The translations under genes and the position numbers were made by a program. Below are positions 44,272-56,239 of a DNA stretch of 64,000 nucleotides, one piece after another. The DNA comes from Adiantum capillus-veneris (lineage: Eukaryota; Streptophyta; Polypodiopsida; Polypodiales; Pteridaceae). The stretch covers positions 37,176,739-37,240,738 of the forward strand of contig CM043966.1 in NCBI GenBank assembly GCA_014529385.2. The letters run 5' to 3'. Numbering within the stretch: the stretch's first letter is position 1; each line of letters opens with the position of its first letter. Under the pieces are notes generated by a model, which searched no databases, was not told where the DNA came from, and saw only the letters and a list, made by a program, of their open reading frames with translations.

Positions 44272-47200
44272 ATGGCTTTCTCTTATCCCGAGTTTCATGG
44301 AAGAAGTGATGAAGATGTGGAAGAATTTTTGGAAAAGATGGAGGTTGCCTGCATTAGCAACCAGATTCATGACCCTACGCAAATGTTACGCCTTCTCCAA
44401 ATTTGTTTGAAGAGTGATGCACGAGCTTGGTCCAAAGCATTTGAAGAGGAGTTGCGTATGGCTGATCCACCTATAAGATTGAGTTGGGACAATCTAAGGC
44501 ATGGATTGGAAGTGGAGTTTGTGAAGATAGAAGACCCTGACAAAGTGTGGCAAGAAGTACAAGGTTTGGTGCAGAAGGAAGGTGAGCCAGTAGATGCGTA
44601 CATACGTAAGTTTTCATTGGCATGGGAGCGAATGTGCAAGGCTTTAGCACCACAGGTACCCCCGCCTGACATGATGAAGAAGGACAGGTTCTTAGCTGGT
44701 CTTTGGGAGAATATGCGTTGGAGAGTGGAGCTAAAGAAGCCTAGGACATATGAAGATGCACTAGAGGTAGCAAGGAACAAAGAGTGGAAGCTGAGGAAAA
44801 TGAGCCAGTTAGGGGTGGAGTCTTTGCCAATGAGGTCTGAATTTCAGCCTATAGAGTCTTTACAAGGGCGCATGTCAGGGGTTCATCATGAACCAGTGGT
44901 TCCTGTTACTACTCAGGTTATGCCAGCAGTGGTCACTACAGCAGTGCAAGATGATGGGCTAAGGCAAGACATGAGGCAAATGGTAGATTTGATGAAGAAT
45001 CTCAGCCTAAACATGCTAGGTCAAGTGGGAAATAATCGAAGTCGAGGGCGGTTTGCAAATCAGCAAGGAGGTGAAGAAAGGCCTAGGAATGGTGTTGGAC
45101 AAAGCAATGGTAGGTTTTGGAGGCAGACGCCCACATGTTACAATTGTGGAGAGTTGGGTCACATCAGCCCGCAATGTGATAAGCCACCAAGGATGGGGGG
45201 AGACATGTATCCATTGCCAAGACAGGTGCTAACTAGGTCAAATGATTATGGCATCGAAATTAAGGGAGACGAAGGAACCAGTGGACTGACCCAAGAGGAA
45301 AAGGGAAAGACAAAAGTGCTAAGTGTAGTCACCTTGGAGAAGGCATCAAAGCTAGAGGATACATTAGTGATGCCTATTGGGAAGAGGACCACAGAGGAAA
45401 AGGAAGGAAGAAGTGTCCCAGGTCCTAGTAAGAAGAAAGGAAAGAGCCATGAAGGCGAGGATGTCAAGGCCAAGAGGAAAAGGAGAGCTCGTCGAAAGTT
45501 TCATGTTTCAGATTTTCCACTAGGGGATGGGCAATTAAGCTATGACTTGAAGGAGGATCTGACGAGCAGGAAGGCATATGTTACTTTTGGGCAGCTCATA
45601 GAAATGGTTCCTAAACTAAAGCGACAGTGGAAGAGGATGGTTAACCCAATGGAGAAAGAGCCAGAGAGAGGTTCAGTAAAGGTGTTGGCAATGGATGAGC
45701 TACCAGACATTTGTCCAATAGTAGATGTGTGGCATAAAAGGAAAAATTTGGGACAAGGTTATGTGGATGGCGGAGCCCAAATATGCGTCATAACACACTC
45801 ATGCGTTGAGAAGATTGGTCTCACAGTGGCTGGGGTGTCAGGGTTTCGGATCAAATTGGCAAACCATCAAAAAGTAAAATGCTTGGGTGTTGTAAAGAGC
45901 TTAGAAGTGGAGGCATATGATGCAAAGGCAGTGGTTGATTTTCATGTGATGCCAGCAGGGTTGGGAGCATATCCTATTATACTGGGCAGACCGTGGTTAC
46001 GTGCAGTGGGAGCTGTTCAAGATTGGCGACATGGTACGATTAGCCTCTATGGAAAGACAGGTACCAAGAAGCTTTATAATATGGACACAAGGAAACGATT
46101 AGAGGAGCTTTATGAAGATGAGGATGAGTCTAGTGATGAAGACTCTTCCACGGTGACAGATGAGGACAGTGATAGCACTACCAGTAGTGATGAGGATGCT
46201 GATGTTGCATTTCTTTTGATGGACAAAGAAATCCAGGAGATTGGTTTAGTTGCATTTGCGAATGAGGTTGAAGATGAAAGTGAAGGGCCTTATGAAGTGA
46301 TTGAAGGGCTGATGCAAACCAAGGTTGAGTTGTCAAAGAAGCAGGAATTAATGACGCAAATGATTAGTGGAGACCTCTCAGCTATGGAGAAGGATATATT
46401 TTTGCATATGCTGGCTAGTTTTCCTGATTTTTTCATTACTTCATATGAAGAGATCAGAGGGTTCAAGGGTGGAGAGATGCATATAGAGCTGAAAGAAGGT
46501 GCTAAGCCAGTGCGGCAAAGGCTAAGAAGGATGGGTCAAGAGCAAATGGAAGCCTTGCGGGTAGAGGTGGACAAGTTATTGAAGGCAGGGTTCATAGTCC
46601 CTGTGGAGACCACAGAATGGGTGAGTCCAGTAGTAGTCAGCCCAAAGAAGGATGGGAAGTGGAGGATTTGTGTAGATTTTAAACCCTTAAATGCAGCCAC
46701 TAAGAAGAACCCATATCCTCTTCCATTCATCGATCAGATCTTGGATTCGGTGGCAGGTTATGAGAGGTACAGTGTGTGTGATGGTTTTTCAGGCTATTTT
46801 CAATTGAAGATTGCTCTTAAAGACCGCACAAAGACAACGTTTATTACGCCATGGGGCTGCTATTGCTACACAGTATTGCCATTTGGGTTGTTAAATGGAC
46901 CTTCCTTCTATCAAGAGAGAGCGAATTGGGTGTTGGAACCATTCATTGGTAGTTGTGTTAAAGCTTTTATGGATGACTTCTGTGTTTATAGTAGTAGGGC
47001 TGAACACCATGAGAAGCTGCAGATGGTATTGGCTCGATATGATGAATGTGGAGGACAACTAAATCCAAAGAAATGTCATCTAGCACAGCCAAGGGTGAAG
47101 TTATTGGGCCACATGGTGTCAGAAAATGGCATTGAGGCTGATCCAGACAAGGTTAAGTCTATTATTCTTCTTCCATCACCTACGAGTACGAAGCAATTGG

Positions 47201-49624
47201 CAACCTTTATACACAAAGTGAAGTACATGGCAAGGTTTATTCCATTGTCGTCTCAGATTCTTTATCCATTACAGCAAGTGGCAAAGCATGATCCATTGCA
47301 ATGGGATGACAAGTGTGAAGAAGTGTTTCAAGAGGTGAAAGAGGTGTTAGGGGGTTTGTCAGCCATGCAGGCTCCTGATTGGGAGAAAGTTTTTTATGTA
47401 AATCCATCAGTAGGGGATGATGCCATTGGAGCTATGCTATTGCAAAAGGGGAAGGGCAGCCATTATATGAGGCCAGTGTATTGTGCAAGCCGAGTGAAGT
47501 TGGTAGCGGAGAGAAAGTTATCGGAAGTAGAGCTAGTGATGGCCAGTGTAATATTTGCTTGTCGACGATTTCGTCATTACTTGCTACCACGGCCTTTTGT
47601 TTTCTTGACGAGTTATGCATTTTTGCCACAGTTAATTAATGGTATTAACATGTCAAATGTGGTGAAGAAATGGGTAATTGAGCTGCAAGAGTTTGAGTTC
47701 TCTTTTCTAGTGGAAGATAGTACAAGGGCTACCCTAGCTGATTTGTTGACCTACAAGGAGAATCCCCTTATTGTTAAGGAAGAGGTGGTGAGAAAGGTAG
47801 TTGAAGAAGTGCCACAGATCAGCAATGCACATGTGTTGTTCTTTGATGGTTCATACAGAAAGAGCCATGATGCAGCTTCAGGGGGTATAGCACTTTATGA
47901 TCCAGAGGGGAAGCTAGTATGCAAGAGAGGGTTCAAATTGGATGCGCATAGTAACAATGAGGCTGAATATGCTACATTGGAAGCCGGATTACACATTTGT
48001 TTGAAGCATGGGGTTCGAAGGTTGAGCATAAAAGGTTATGCCTTGTTAGTGGTGAAGCAAGTACTGGGTGTGTGGAAGAGCAAGAACACCTCATTGAAGG
48101 AAATGTGCTTCAGAATTAAAGGCCTGCTAAAAAAGTTCGAAGCATGGAGCATCAGACACATTGAACGTGCTCTAAATGGAGAGGCACATGAAGCAGCTCA
48201 AGGCATGATTGGGGAGCTATTCGTGTTGAGGACCAATTTACCTCTTTATCATGGCCGGGAAAGTTTGGCTCAAGAAGAGGAGTTTTTGCTAACAGGAATC
48301 ATTCCAAAGGAGATTCAGAAGTCTAAGAAGTATGGCTTTGTGCGTAGAGCATACAGGTACAAATTGATTGGTGATGTCTTATACATGAAAGGGGCTGATC
48401 TCGTGTTGAGACGTGTACCTTGGCGGGAGGAGCTTTACAGAGTGTTGGAGGAGAATCATGAAGGCGCATGTGGTGGCCATTTTTCTCTAAAGATCACCTT
48501 GCATAAGATTTTGCAAGAGGGGTATGTATGGCCTAGTTTGCACAAGGATGTTCACCATTGGTGTAGGTCTTGCAATAGGTGTCAAGCATTTGGGAAGAGA
48601 GTGTTGAAGCCAGAGCTACGAAAAACCATTATGGCGTTTGATGTGTTTGAAAAGTGGGGGATTGATGCAATAGGCCCGTTACCTATCACAAGCAGGGGCA
48701 AAAGCTATATCTTGACGGCAGTGGACTATCTCTCTAGATGGGCAAAGGCTATAGCAGTAAAACAGATCACTGCAAAGGATGTGGCAAAATTTGTGTATGA
48801 TGAAATATGTTGCAAGTTTGGGGTGCCATTAGAGCTACTTTCAGATAAGGGGCCAGGATTTAGAGCTAAACTGCTAGACTTCTTATGCACAAAGATGAAG
48901 ATTAGGCACCAGCATACCACTCCTTATTACCCACAGTGTAATGGCTTAAATGAAAGATTCAATGGTGAGTTGGTACAGATTCTTTCGAAGGTGACAGAGC
49001 ACCAAGGAAAGAATTGGGATTTTGGAATTGCCTAGTGCATTATGGGCTTACCGTACTTCGGTGAAGACAGGTACAGGGTTTACTCCATTTCATTTGGTGT
49101 ATGGAAAGGAAGCACTATTGCCTGTGGAGGTAGAGTTGCCTGCGGTCAAGATGTTAGAGAAGTTGCTTGGGTCGCCTAGTGCTGCATTCAAAGAGAGGCT
49201 CTTGCAGTTACAAGAGGTCCAGTTGGATAGGATGAGCGCATTGGAGCATTATGGGCAGATGCAGGATAAGGCTTTGGCAAAGATAAATGAAAAGGTCAAA
49301 AGTAAGGGTATCAAGAAACATGACTTGGTTTTGCGTTACAACAGTAAACTGGACAACACCTTCCAAAAGAAGTTTCAAATTAAGTGGGAAGGCCCTTTCA
49401 AGGTAGTGGAGTGTTTTCCAAATGGCACATATCAGCTGGCTAACCTGGATGGTGTTCTACATAAGTCAAGGGTAAATGGGTTGCGTCTTAAATTGTATCA
49501 TGCTAGATTGATGATGGTGGAGCAAGATGAGCTATCTGTGGATCAAGCAGTGTTGGTGAGGGATGAGGAGACCTGTGATGGGGCGAGTCTCATATCTCTC
49601 TTTGCTACTGCTGATCATGAATGA
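44272..49624 (+). CDS. Gypsy gag-pol polyprotein with one frameshift
   Basis: The likely start is MAFSYPEFHGRSDEDVEEFL at 44272; an in-frame ATG at 44215 is also possible. Domains in order: gag (to ~residue 280); zinc knuckle CYNCGELGHISPQC (~288); acid/basic linker; aspartic protease with YVDGGAQ (DGGA instead of the usual D-T/S-G-A) and AYPIILGRPWL; RT with WRICVDFKPLN and AFMDDFCVYS, where FMDD is the catalytic box; a first RNase H region; an added archaeal/plant-type RNase H (LFFDGSYRK, NNEAEYATLEAGL); integrase with HHCC zinc region and catalytic DDE residues in WGIDAIGP, LLSDKGPGF and GLNERF. Both RNase H regions seem to lack some acidic residues. At ~49020 one extra T in GATTTT ends the frame at 49035. 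The +1 frame continues WDLELPSALWAYRT to a stop at 49624. Confidence 0.95.
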
Positions 49625-49632
49625 TCTAGCAG

Positions 49633-49652
49633 GCTAGGGGATGGGCAAATTA
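49633..49652 (+). promoter_or_regulatory. Gypsy polypurine tract
   Basis: CTAGGGGATGGGCAAATTA lies directly upstream of the 3' LTR; the purine core is AGGGGATGGG. It follows the end of the polyprotein frame by a few bases. Confidence 0.6.
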
Positions 49653-50787
49653 TGTCAGGAGTTTTTTGGAGCAAGGGATTGCGCATATGTACATATACAT
49701 GCATGGTGCATCAAATAAAGGATTGCCCATTTTCCAAAGCCAGGTGGTTACGTGGGGCCCACATGTGTACAGGTAGGACAGCATGTACATAGTGCAGCGA
49801 TTTTCTCTATTATCAGTATTAGTGTGTTTTTTCTACAATAACGAGGAGTTGGTAGCGCGTAAAACTTCTCGAGGAAGCTATCCGCGGGCCGACGACGTGA
49901 GGCCAGCAGGTACGTCAGATGGCATCTAGTGGCGTCAGGAGGGCGAACGAGGTCAATATTTGCACGCGGATGAGGACGGACACAACGTGGGTGTTTGCTT
50001 GTGAGAATTATGCAGAAAGGTCATCATGAGGACCTTTTTTTGGGGCCACTTCACGTGGTGGCGAGATGCATTATTGGAAAAAAGCTGAGTGCCAGGTGTG
50101 CGAATGATGCAAAAAGGTGACAACTATGCACTGCGAGGTCAGTTTTTGGCCTGTTCGGGGTCCGTTTGAGGTCATCTAAAAGGCCAAGGGTGCCCAACTA
50201 AAAAAGCTAAGTGTGGGAACTAAAAAACAAGAGAGAAGACCAGAAAAAACGTGGAGAAGAGAGGAGGAACAGCCGCAGGTGTGTTTTTGCTCATTTTGGA
50301 GCCTGTTTTGGCCGTAAACTGCTCATCCGAGGTCGGATTTGAGCACATTGACATTGTAGACTGGGGTTTTGGGCCGTTCCGAACGCGATGGCGCTGTCCA
50401 TTTTGCCAAATTCCTCACTCTTTTCCTGCTGTTTTTCTGTGTAAGTTTCTCCTATGAGCGAAGTTTCTACTCTAGTTTGTGATTGTATCTGGCTTATTTT
50501 ACCCATATTGTGTGAGCTATTTGCCCCATTGGTGTTGGCCCAAGCTCCATTGTATCTAAACATCAGAAATTCTCCTCTTTTGAGCTGAGTTTTTTGGGTG
50601 TGTGTGTGTGTCTGTGTGGAGTGGGAAAGTGGATAGTCTCTCTCCTCTCACTCCAGAGGTGTGTTCCCTGTCTCGGCCAGGTGTGTTGTCTAAGCCGAGT
50701 GGTGCCCCATAGTGTGTGTGTGTATCTTCCCAAGAGTGTGTGTCGGGTCGTTATAGAGGCGCTGTGTGTGTTTTCATCCCGCTCACA
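49653..50787 (+). repeat. Gypsy 3' LTR (1135 bp)
   Basis: It starts TGTCAGGAGTTTTTTGG and ends CGCTCACA, immediately followed by ACGT, which also precedes the 5' LTR. It is the same length as the 5' LTR and almost identical. Confidence 0.95.
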
Positions 50788-50902
50788 ACGTCCTGTCATC
50801 GACCACTGTCAAAACATACAAAGATTTCATTATGTTAGAACTAAAAAACTCATAAACCCTAAACTATCGAACATGCATAAAGAGCAATGTGAAAACACTT
50901 AC

Positions 50903-51871
50903 AAAATCGGCCTCAAATGATGCCCATCCACCGCTCCCCAAGTGGTGCGAGCTCCCTGCCTCTACTCGCGCTCTGGCTGCATCCTTTTGTTGCTTCCACT
51001 TGTCGGGATTCTCGCGCGCTGCTTTCTTCGCATTCTTCCAATCTTCTTTGGCCAGCCAATCTGGCCTGTTCCACCCATTCTTGATTGCTTTTTGCACTTC
51101 GGAACGCTTGTGTTTGCAGTATTCGCGCATTCGAATCTTCATCAGGTCTTCATTGAAGCGCTGATCCCGTGTTGGAACGGGAAACTCATCATGAAGTATG
51201 CTGATGACTCTGTTTTTTAAATCACTTGGTACTTCACTCCATTTGTTTAGTATGTAGTGTCTAAACAGCTGAGAGCAAAGACCACGCATGCGCGAGATCA
51301 CCTTCTTGCCGTCATCATCCATGATGATGCCGCGGCTGATGTCGACGGAGTAAGGCAAGCCCTCTGGCCGGTGACGCGTGAACCTGGGTGTCCCGGCAGG
51401 GGTCTCTAGCGGCGTGTCGATGGGGGTACGGACGTCAGGTGTCTCCACCGGCGTCTGGGCCCCGAAGCGAGGAGTGTCGAGTGGGGTGGCTCCTAGCGGA
51501 GTAGGTAGAGGTGTGTAGCTTCTAGGAACAGTCATCCGTGCAAAACCTGGCGTAGATGGCGATGCTGTGGCTGGTGTGGGGGCGGGCAAAGAAGGGGAGG
51601 GTAAAGAGCCTCGTCGAACACGAGGCGGTGTGGAGGCATCGGTGGTGGAATCCCCACAACAACTGCCACCGCCACCACTAGAGCGCCGGTGTCTAGACGA
51701 GTGTGAAGCTCGTCTCGTCGACGCCGAAGCTTCGGAGCGCGCCGAATGCTCCGAAAGAGAGGGAGATGCGGATGGAGTAGGAACGTGCGATGATGCGCCA
51801 GAGCGATGACGCTCCACGTACCACTGTCTCTGCTGCGGTGACAAAGAAGAAAGAAACTCCTCATCATCCAT
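50903..51871 (-). CDS. TNPA-like second protein of the CACTA element (exon)
   Basis: The coding exon begins MDDEEFLSSLSPQQRQWYVE at 51871, right after an intron acceptor (TTTAATGCAG). It ends at a donor, GATTTT|GTAAGTG, at 50903/50902. The first half is Ser/Thr/Pro-rich with repeated T-P motifs (TPLDTPRFG, TPVETPDVRTP). The second half matches the conserved domain of plant En/Spm-type second proteins: SVDISRGIIMDDDGKKV, FRHYILNKWSEVPSDLKNRV, YCKHKRSEVQKAIKNGW, HHLGSGGWASFEADF. Such proteins bind subterminal repeats. The last exon was separated by the gypsy insertion, so the gene is broken. The ORF upstream of the ATG (to 52009) is probably intron or UTR. Confidence 0.75.
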
Positions 51872-52143
51872 ACCTGCATTAAACACACGAATATTTAAAC
51901 TTAATATTGAATGAATAGAGTAAACAATGACGCAAAGACCATTAAATACAATGACGTAATGACGCATATAAATACAATGACGCAATGAATCGAGTGATAG
52001 AAGAGGCAAGTCGAAAACTCAGAATTTTCAATCAAAAGATGTGAGCACGAGTAGAAAAGAGCGTTATACACCATGGAAGGTACTTAGAGAGCCAGAGCTT
52101 TTACAACACGGAGCAAAATTGTTCAAATACAATATTTGTGGCT

Positions 52144-55100
52144 TTAAGAGATCTCTCTCTCATCCTCGCATAACTCAGCATAACTTCCTATATCTATATA
52201 GAGCTCTCCGTTTAAACACATATCCTCTGTTTCATTTTGTAGCTCCTCTGCATGCACCCCATATAGAGTAGTAGCATCTTGATGCTCGTCTGGCACCACC
52301 GCAGCGGCTTCTGATTGAGCATCTTCTCTGATCTCCTCCATTGATGTCGTTGTGATTGGCACATGGTAGCCTTCATACGTCCTTGCACTACGAGGGGCTA
52401 CCTCTATGACGTACCACCAGTTTGATGTAGACTTTGTAGGATGAAATATTACCTGCCAGAGCCACATAACTTACATGAGAGCTTTCAAGCACATAACTTG
52501 TAAAAGGGGGATGTTAACTATTTACATACTTACTTGTTCACAATGCTCGGGTAGTACAAAAGTGTCTCTTAGGTCAGTCCATTTCTTAGTAGAATCCACC
52601 TCAAGAAAACCAGACTCTCCTTTACGCACAGTAGCGTTGCGACCCTCCATGATTATCTTGAACCATTGCACGTCGAACAAGTCGACAAAAAATCCTCTGT
52701 AATCGATCCTCAAAATCTCTTGCAGCGTGCCGAAGTAAGTGAGTTCCGCCACCACAGGATCTGCATCAGAGGAACGTCGTCGACTAGACTGTTCAAATTC
52801 TGCCATGATTCCACAATCTTGAGTAAAAAGTTTTTTGTCGATTCGTTCCATCCTAAAATGTCGACCTTTACACCATGCTGCTGTGTATGACTTATACTAC
52901 AACGAACAAAGATTATGAGTGGCCGTTCAAACGTTTATAAATAAAGTCACTTGCTAGTCGTACATTGCAAACTTACCTTGGTCGCGCAACCCCGAGAGTA
53001 CTCCCACTCTTCTTCAGTCACTTCGTCACCGCATTGTTGTGCGCTTTTCAATTGGTTGTGCAACCATCTTAAGCTCATGAAGGTTGGTAGGCTCTCCAGA
53101 ACCGCTGGATAGTGCATCGGTGGTCGTCTTCCCCGTCTCCACTCGATTCGTGCCCTTTGTCGCTCTTGCTTTGCATCCTCATATTGTGAAATCCACTTTT
53201 GCATCACTGGATTGTGAAGCATGCAAAATCGGTTGATTTTAGCCTCTAGATCTTCCGTCATCTTCTTCTCAACACCGAGATTGCACATGACAATCCCAGA
53301 TATGCGCTCATCATCTATGGTTCGCCATAGCGTGTCCCGGGATTTATCAAATCCGTCTAGACACTCTCTAATGTACACTAGGGACTCTGATACCAACCAA
53401 CCTTCTGCCATGCTACCCTCCGGACGTGCCTTTTGACGCACATATCCCTAAGCGTTTTCATGAAACGCTCTAAGAAGAACATCCATCTGGAATGAACCGT
53501 GCCAGCTATTTCCACCTCATCAACTATGTGAACAAGAAGATGCACCTGAATGGTTAGCATTGTAGTAGGAAAATGTTTCTCAAACATGCACACAAGCTCC
53601 GCAGCATTTAGTTTGGCGAATGGTATGGAGTCTACGTTGATCTCCTTTTGTGAGATCCATTGCACCAGCTTTGCAAGTTTGTAGATTGTGTTACGGATGT
53701 CGAGAGACAAACATCCCTCAATGGCAACCGGTAAAATAAACTGTAAAGTATGTGCAGCAATGATATTAAAGTCCACATTTTATGCAATGATATTAAAGTC
53801 CACTATGAACGTACCTGACACATTTTATGCCAATCGTGTGACTTCAAACCGGTAAGCTTTCCTTCTTTAGTAAAACACGTTCGGAGCGAGTGCATTACGC
53901 CAGTGGGGGTCCGCAAAGATCGTATGGTCTCTTTTACTTTGCGTTCTTGGGCTCCTGTGAAAATCCATGGTGCTTTAGGGAGTTTTATCGATCCATCAGA
54001 CGCTGTTTGCGGCCAATATTGCTCCAAACGATTCACATTTCTAAGGTCAACTCTGGCTCCCAAAGTATCTTTCTTGCCGGTCAAATGGTCCCATAGTAGA
54101 TTACCCACATTCTTGAATATGTGCATTGGATCGAGCAAGTGATTGATCATGAGTCGGGGCCAGTATGGTAACTCGTACCATAGAGATAGTCTCTTCATCC
54201 CTGGAGGCAATCCGTCATCGCACATCTCCTTCTGCTCTAACCATGCTTGTGCAGACATCCTTGGTGGCTCTCTTCCCAAAAAGCCGTCGCGTAACACATG
54301 ATTCTCTGGAAGATACACTTGATGACCTTCGTAGATTTGCTTCTTCAGTGAGGGTGCCCTACGTGTATTCAGTCTAGGTCCACATGTGACACATGCTCTG
54401 TATCCGCTTGTTTGAAGCCCTGCATGTATACACATGATAATAGATCAACTATGGGAAAAAACAAGATTTACAGTGTCTGAGTGAGGAGTGCCAATAGATC
54501 ACCTGAGCATTCTGTTAGCCTGGGATAGTCATGCATGGTCCACATTAGAATGCCTCTGATCAAAGCATTCCGTCGTCCTGTGTGTCGGCTCATATCCACC
54601 ACCTCTATGCCAATCCACAATTGTTGTAGCTCTTCCAATAGTGGACGAAGATACACATCCATATTCCCCACTTTATATCGCCCTGGCACAATCAAGCATA
54701 GCCATAGGTGCCCCTTCTTCGTAGTCAACCACGGGGGAATGTTGTAGTTGACGATGACAACGGGCCATACACTGTAAGATGTTGATCTTTGACCAAATGG
54801 ATTTACGCCATCCATAGCCAGGCCTAAGCGCAAATTTCGAGCTTCCCTGGCAAAATCCGACCATGTTCCATCTATATGTTTCCACGCTACGCAATCTGCA
54901 GGAATTCGTAGCACACCATCCGAAGATTTATTCTCCTCATGCCATGATGCTAGGGCGGCCATGGACTTACATTCGAAGAAATGCTTGATGCGAGGAAGCA
55001 GAGGGAAATGTCGCAAAACCTTTTGTGGAATTTTTGTCCCGTGGAGATCTACTCGATATCTTTCGGAATCACATTTCGGACACTTCTCCATGTCTATGTA

Positions 55101-55871
55101 TTCCCCTCTGAAAAGAATGCAGTCATTAGGACAAGCGTGGATAGAATTGTAATCCATCCCCAAGTTTCGCAAAATCTTTCTTGCTTCATCTCGAGAATCT
55201 GGCATCACATTGTCAGCTGGTAGTATGTGCTCTTTCAGCAATCTACACAACATAAAAATATGATAAAGTCGTGTAAAAATCTATCAGATCATTATACATT
55301 TAGAGTTCTATTAAAGTAAACTAATTGTAATAGATCACCTGAAAAGCGTTGTGACGCTAGTGTCACTCCATCCAAACTTTGCCTGCATGTGGAGAAGAAC
55401 AAGGAGTGCTTTCAATCTAGACATACGTGCTCCATTATACAATGGCATATCGGCTTCACTTTTTATATCATCATAGATAAGCCTTTCTGAATCCATGATC
55501 GTCTCGATCATTTCATCGATCTCGGGCTCAAACATTGCCTCGTTGGGAATGTGCTCTGCATGATTATCCCCCGAGCTGTCAGAGGCTACATCTTGTGGCC
55601 TCACATATGCTGCTTGACCAAAGCGCCTGCGAACACGTCTATTGGGTTGCAAGATTGCTGCTTGTTGGCCAGCGTCAGAGTCCGACGAGTTATAATTGGC
55701 AACAACTCGATCTATAATAGATGGATCGAACTCGCCAAATTCGTGAACGTGCTGCAAAGAAACACGTCTTGTCCGTCGCACAGCATGCTTGCATTGATTA
55801 CAAGGACATAAGACCCTCGTTGAGAGATAGGTGTTTCGGTTGGACGGTCCCACATCCTCGTCGCTACTCAT
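52144..55871 (-). pseudogene. TNP2-type CACTA transposase, six exons, one frameshift
   Basis: Exons with GT-AG borders by eye: 55871-55339, 55242-54472, 54419-53815, 53740-52977, 52896-52534, 52452-52144. Exon 1 starts MSSDEDVGPSNRNTYLS and holds the CNQCKH segment of the transposase-associated domain. Exon 2 has CPNDCILFRGEY, CPKCDSERY, LAMDGVNPFG and IVPGRYKVGNMDVYLRPL, all Transposase_21 hallmarks. Exon 3 has GYRACVTCG and LDPMHIFKNVGN. Exon 4 is the DUF4218-type region: HLLVHIVDEVEIAG, RWMFFLERFMKTL, then RQKARPEGSMAEGW. Exons 5-6 are DUF4216-like (LTYFGTLQEILRIDYRGFFV, NWWYVIEVAPRSA). Between FMKTLR and RQKARPEG one base is missing near 53447, breaking the frame. Otherwise it is well preserved, so loss was recent. 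It would cut the transposon ends. Confidence 0.88.
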
Positions 55872-55933
55872 AATGAGGATAAAAAACTTATAACCTGGAC
55901 AACAAATTTAATATTCTATTGGCATTCTTCGTC

Positions 55934-55935
<2 letters not shown>

Positions 55936-55992
<57 letters not shown>
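55936..55992 (+). repeat. (CT)n microsatellite upstream of the transposase
   Basis: About 56 bp of CT repeat 65 bp upstream of the transposase ATG, probably in its 5' UTR or proximal promoter. Confidence 0.95.
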
Positions 55993-55993
<1 letters not shown>

Positions 55994-56239
55994 ACCTCAC
56001 ATTCTCTAGTCATGTCCAATCCCCGCACACCTCGGTCTAGAGGATCACGGAGATCAGAACCACCGGGTTATAATCTCGTCTTTATTGGTCAATACCTATA
56101 TTTGTGGGTACAAGAAATTTACACACCCACGTCTACATGATACTGCATGTAGTGGACAAAACCCCTTTTCCTCTTCTCTAGCTGTAGCACTTCACTTCAT
56201 CTTAACATCTTTTCACAGTAGATCTTTTCATTGTTCGTC

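Larger units (their letters stand above)
42070..50787 (+). mobile_element. Ty3/gypsy LTR retrotransposon, young, nested in the CACTA element
   Basis: An 8.7-kb element bounded by two 1135-bp LTRs that differ at only about four positions, so it inserted recently. Both outer flanks carry ACGT, consistent with a short target duplication (the fifth base differs). Order: LTR, primer-binding site, ~1 kb leader, gag-pro-RT-RNase H-aRNase H-integrase in one ORF, polypurine tract, LTR. The double RNase H arrangement places it near the Tat-type lineage by established family knowledge; the lineage name is inference. A single frameshift in the integrase region is the only clear lesion in the coding part. 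Confidence 0.95.

Noticed and set aside
51872-52009. N-terminal extension of the TNPA-like ORF
   Set aside because: An intron acceptor just before MDDEEFLSS and an AT-rich, hydrophobic upstream stretch suggest intron or UTR.
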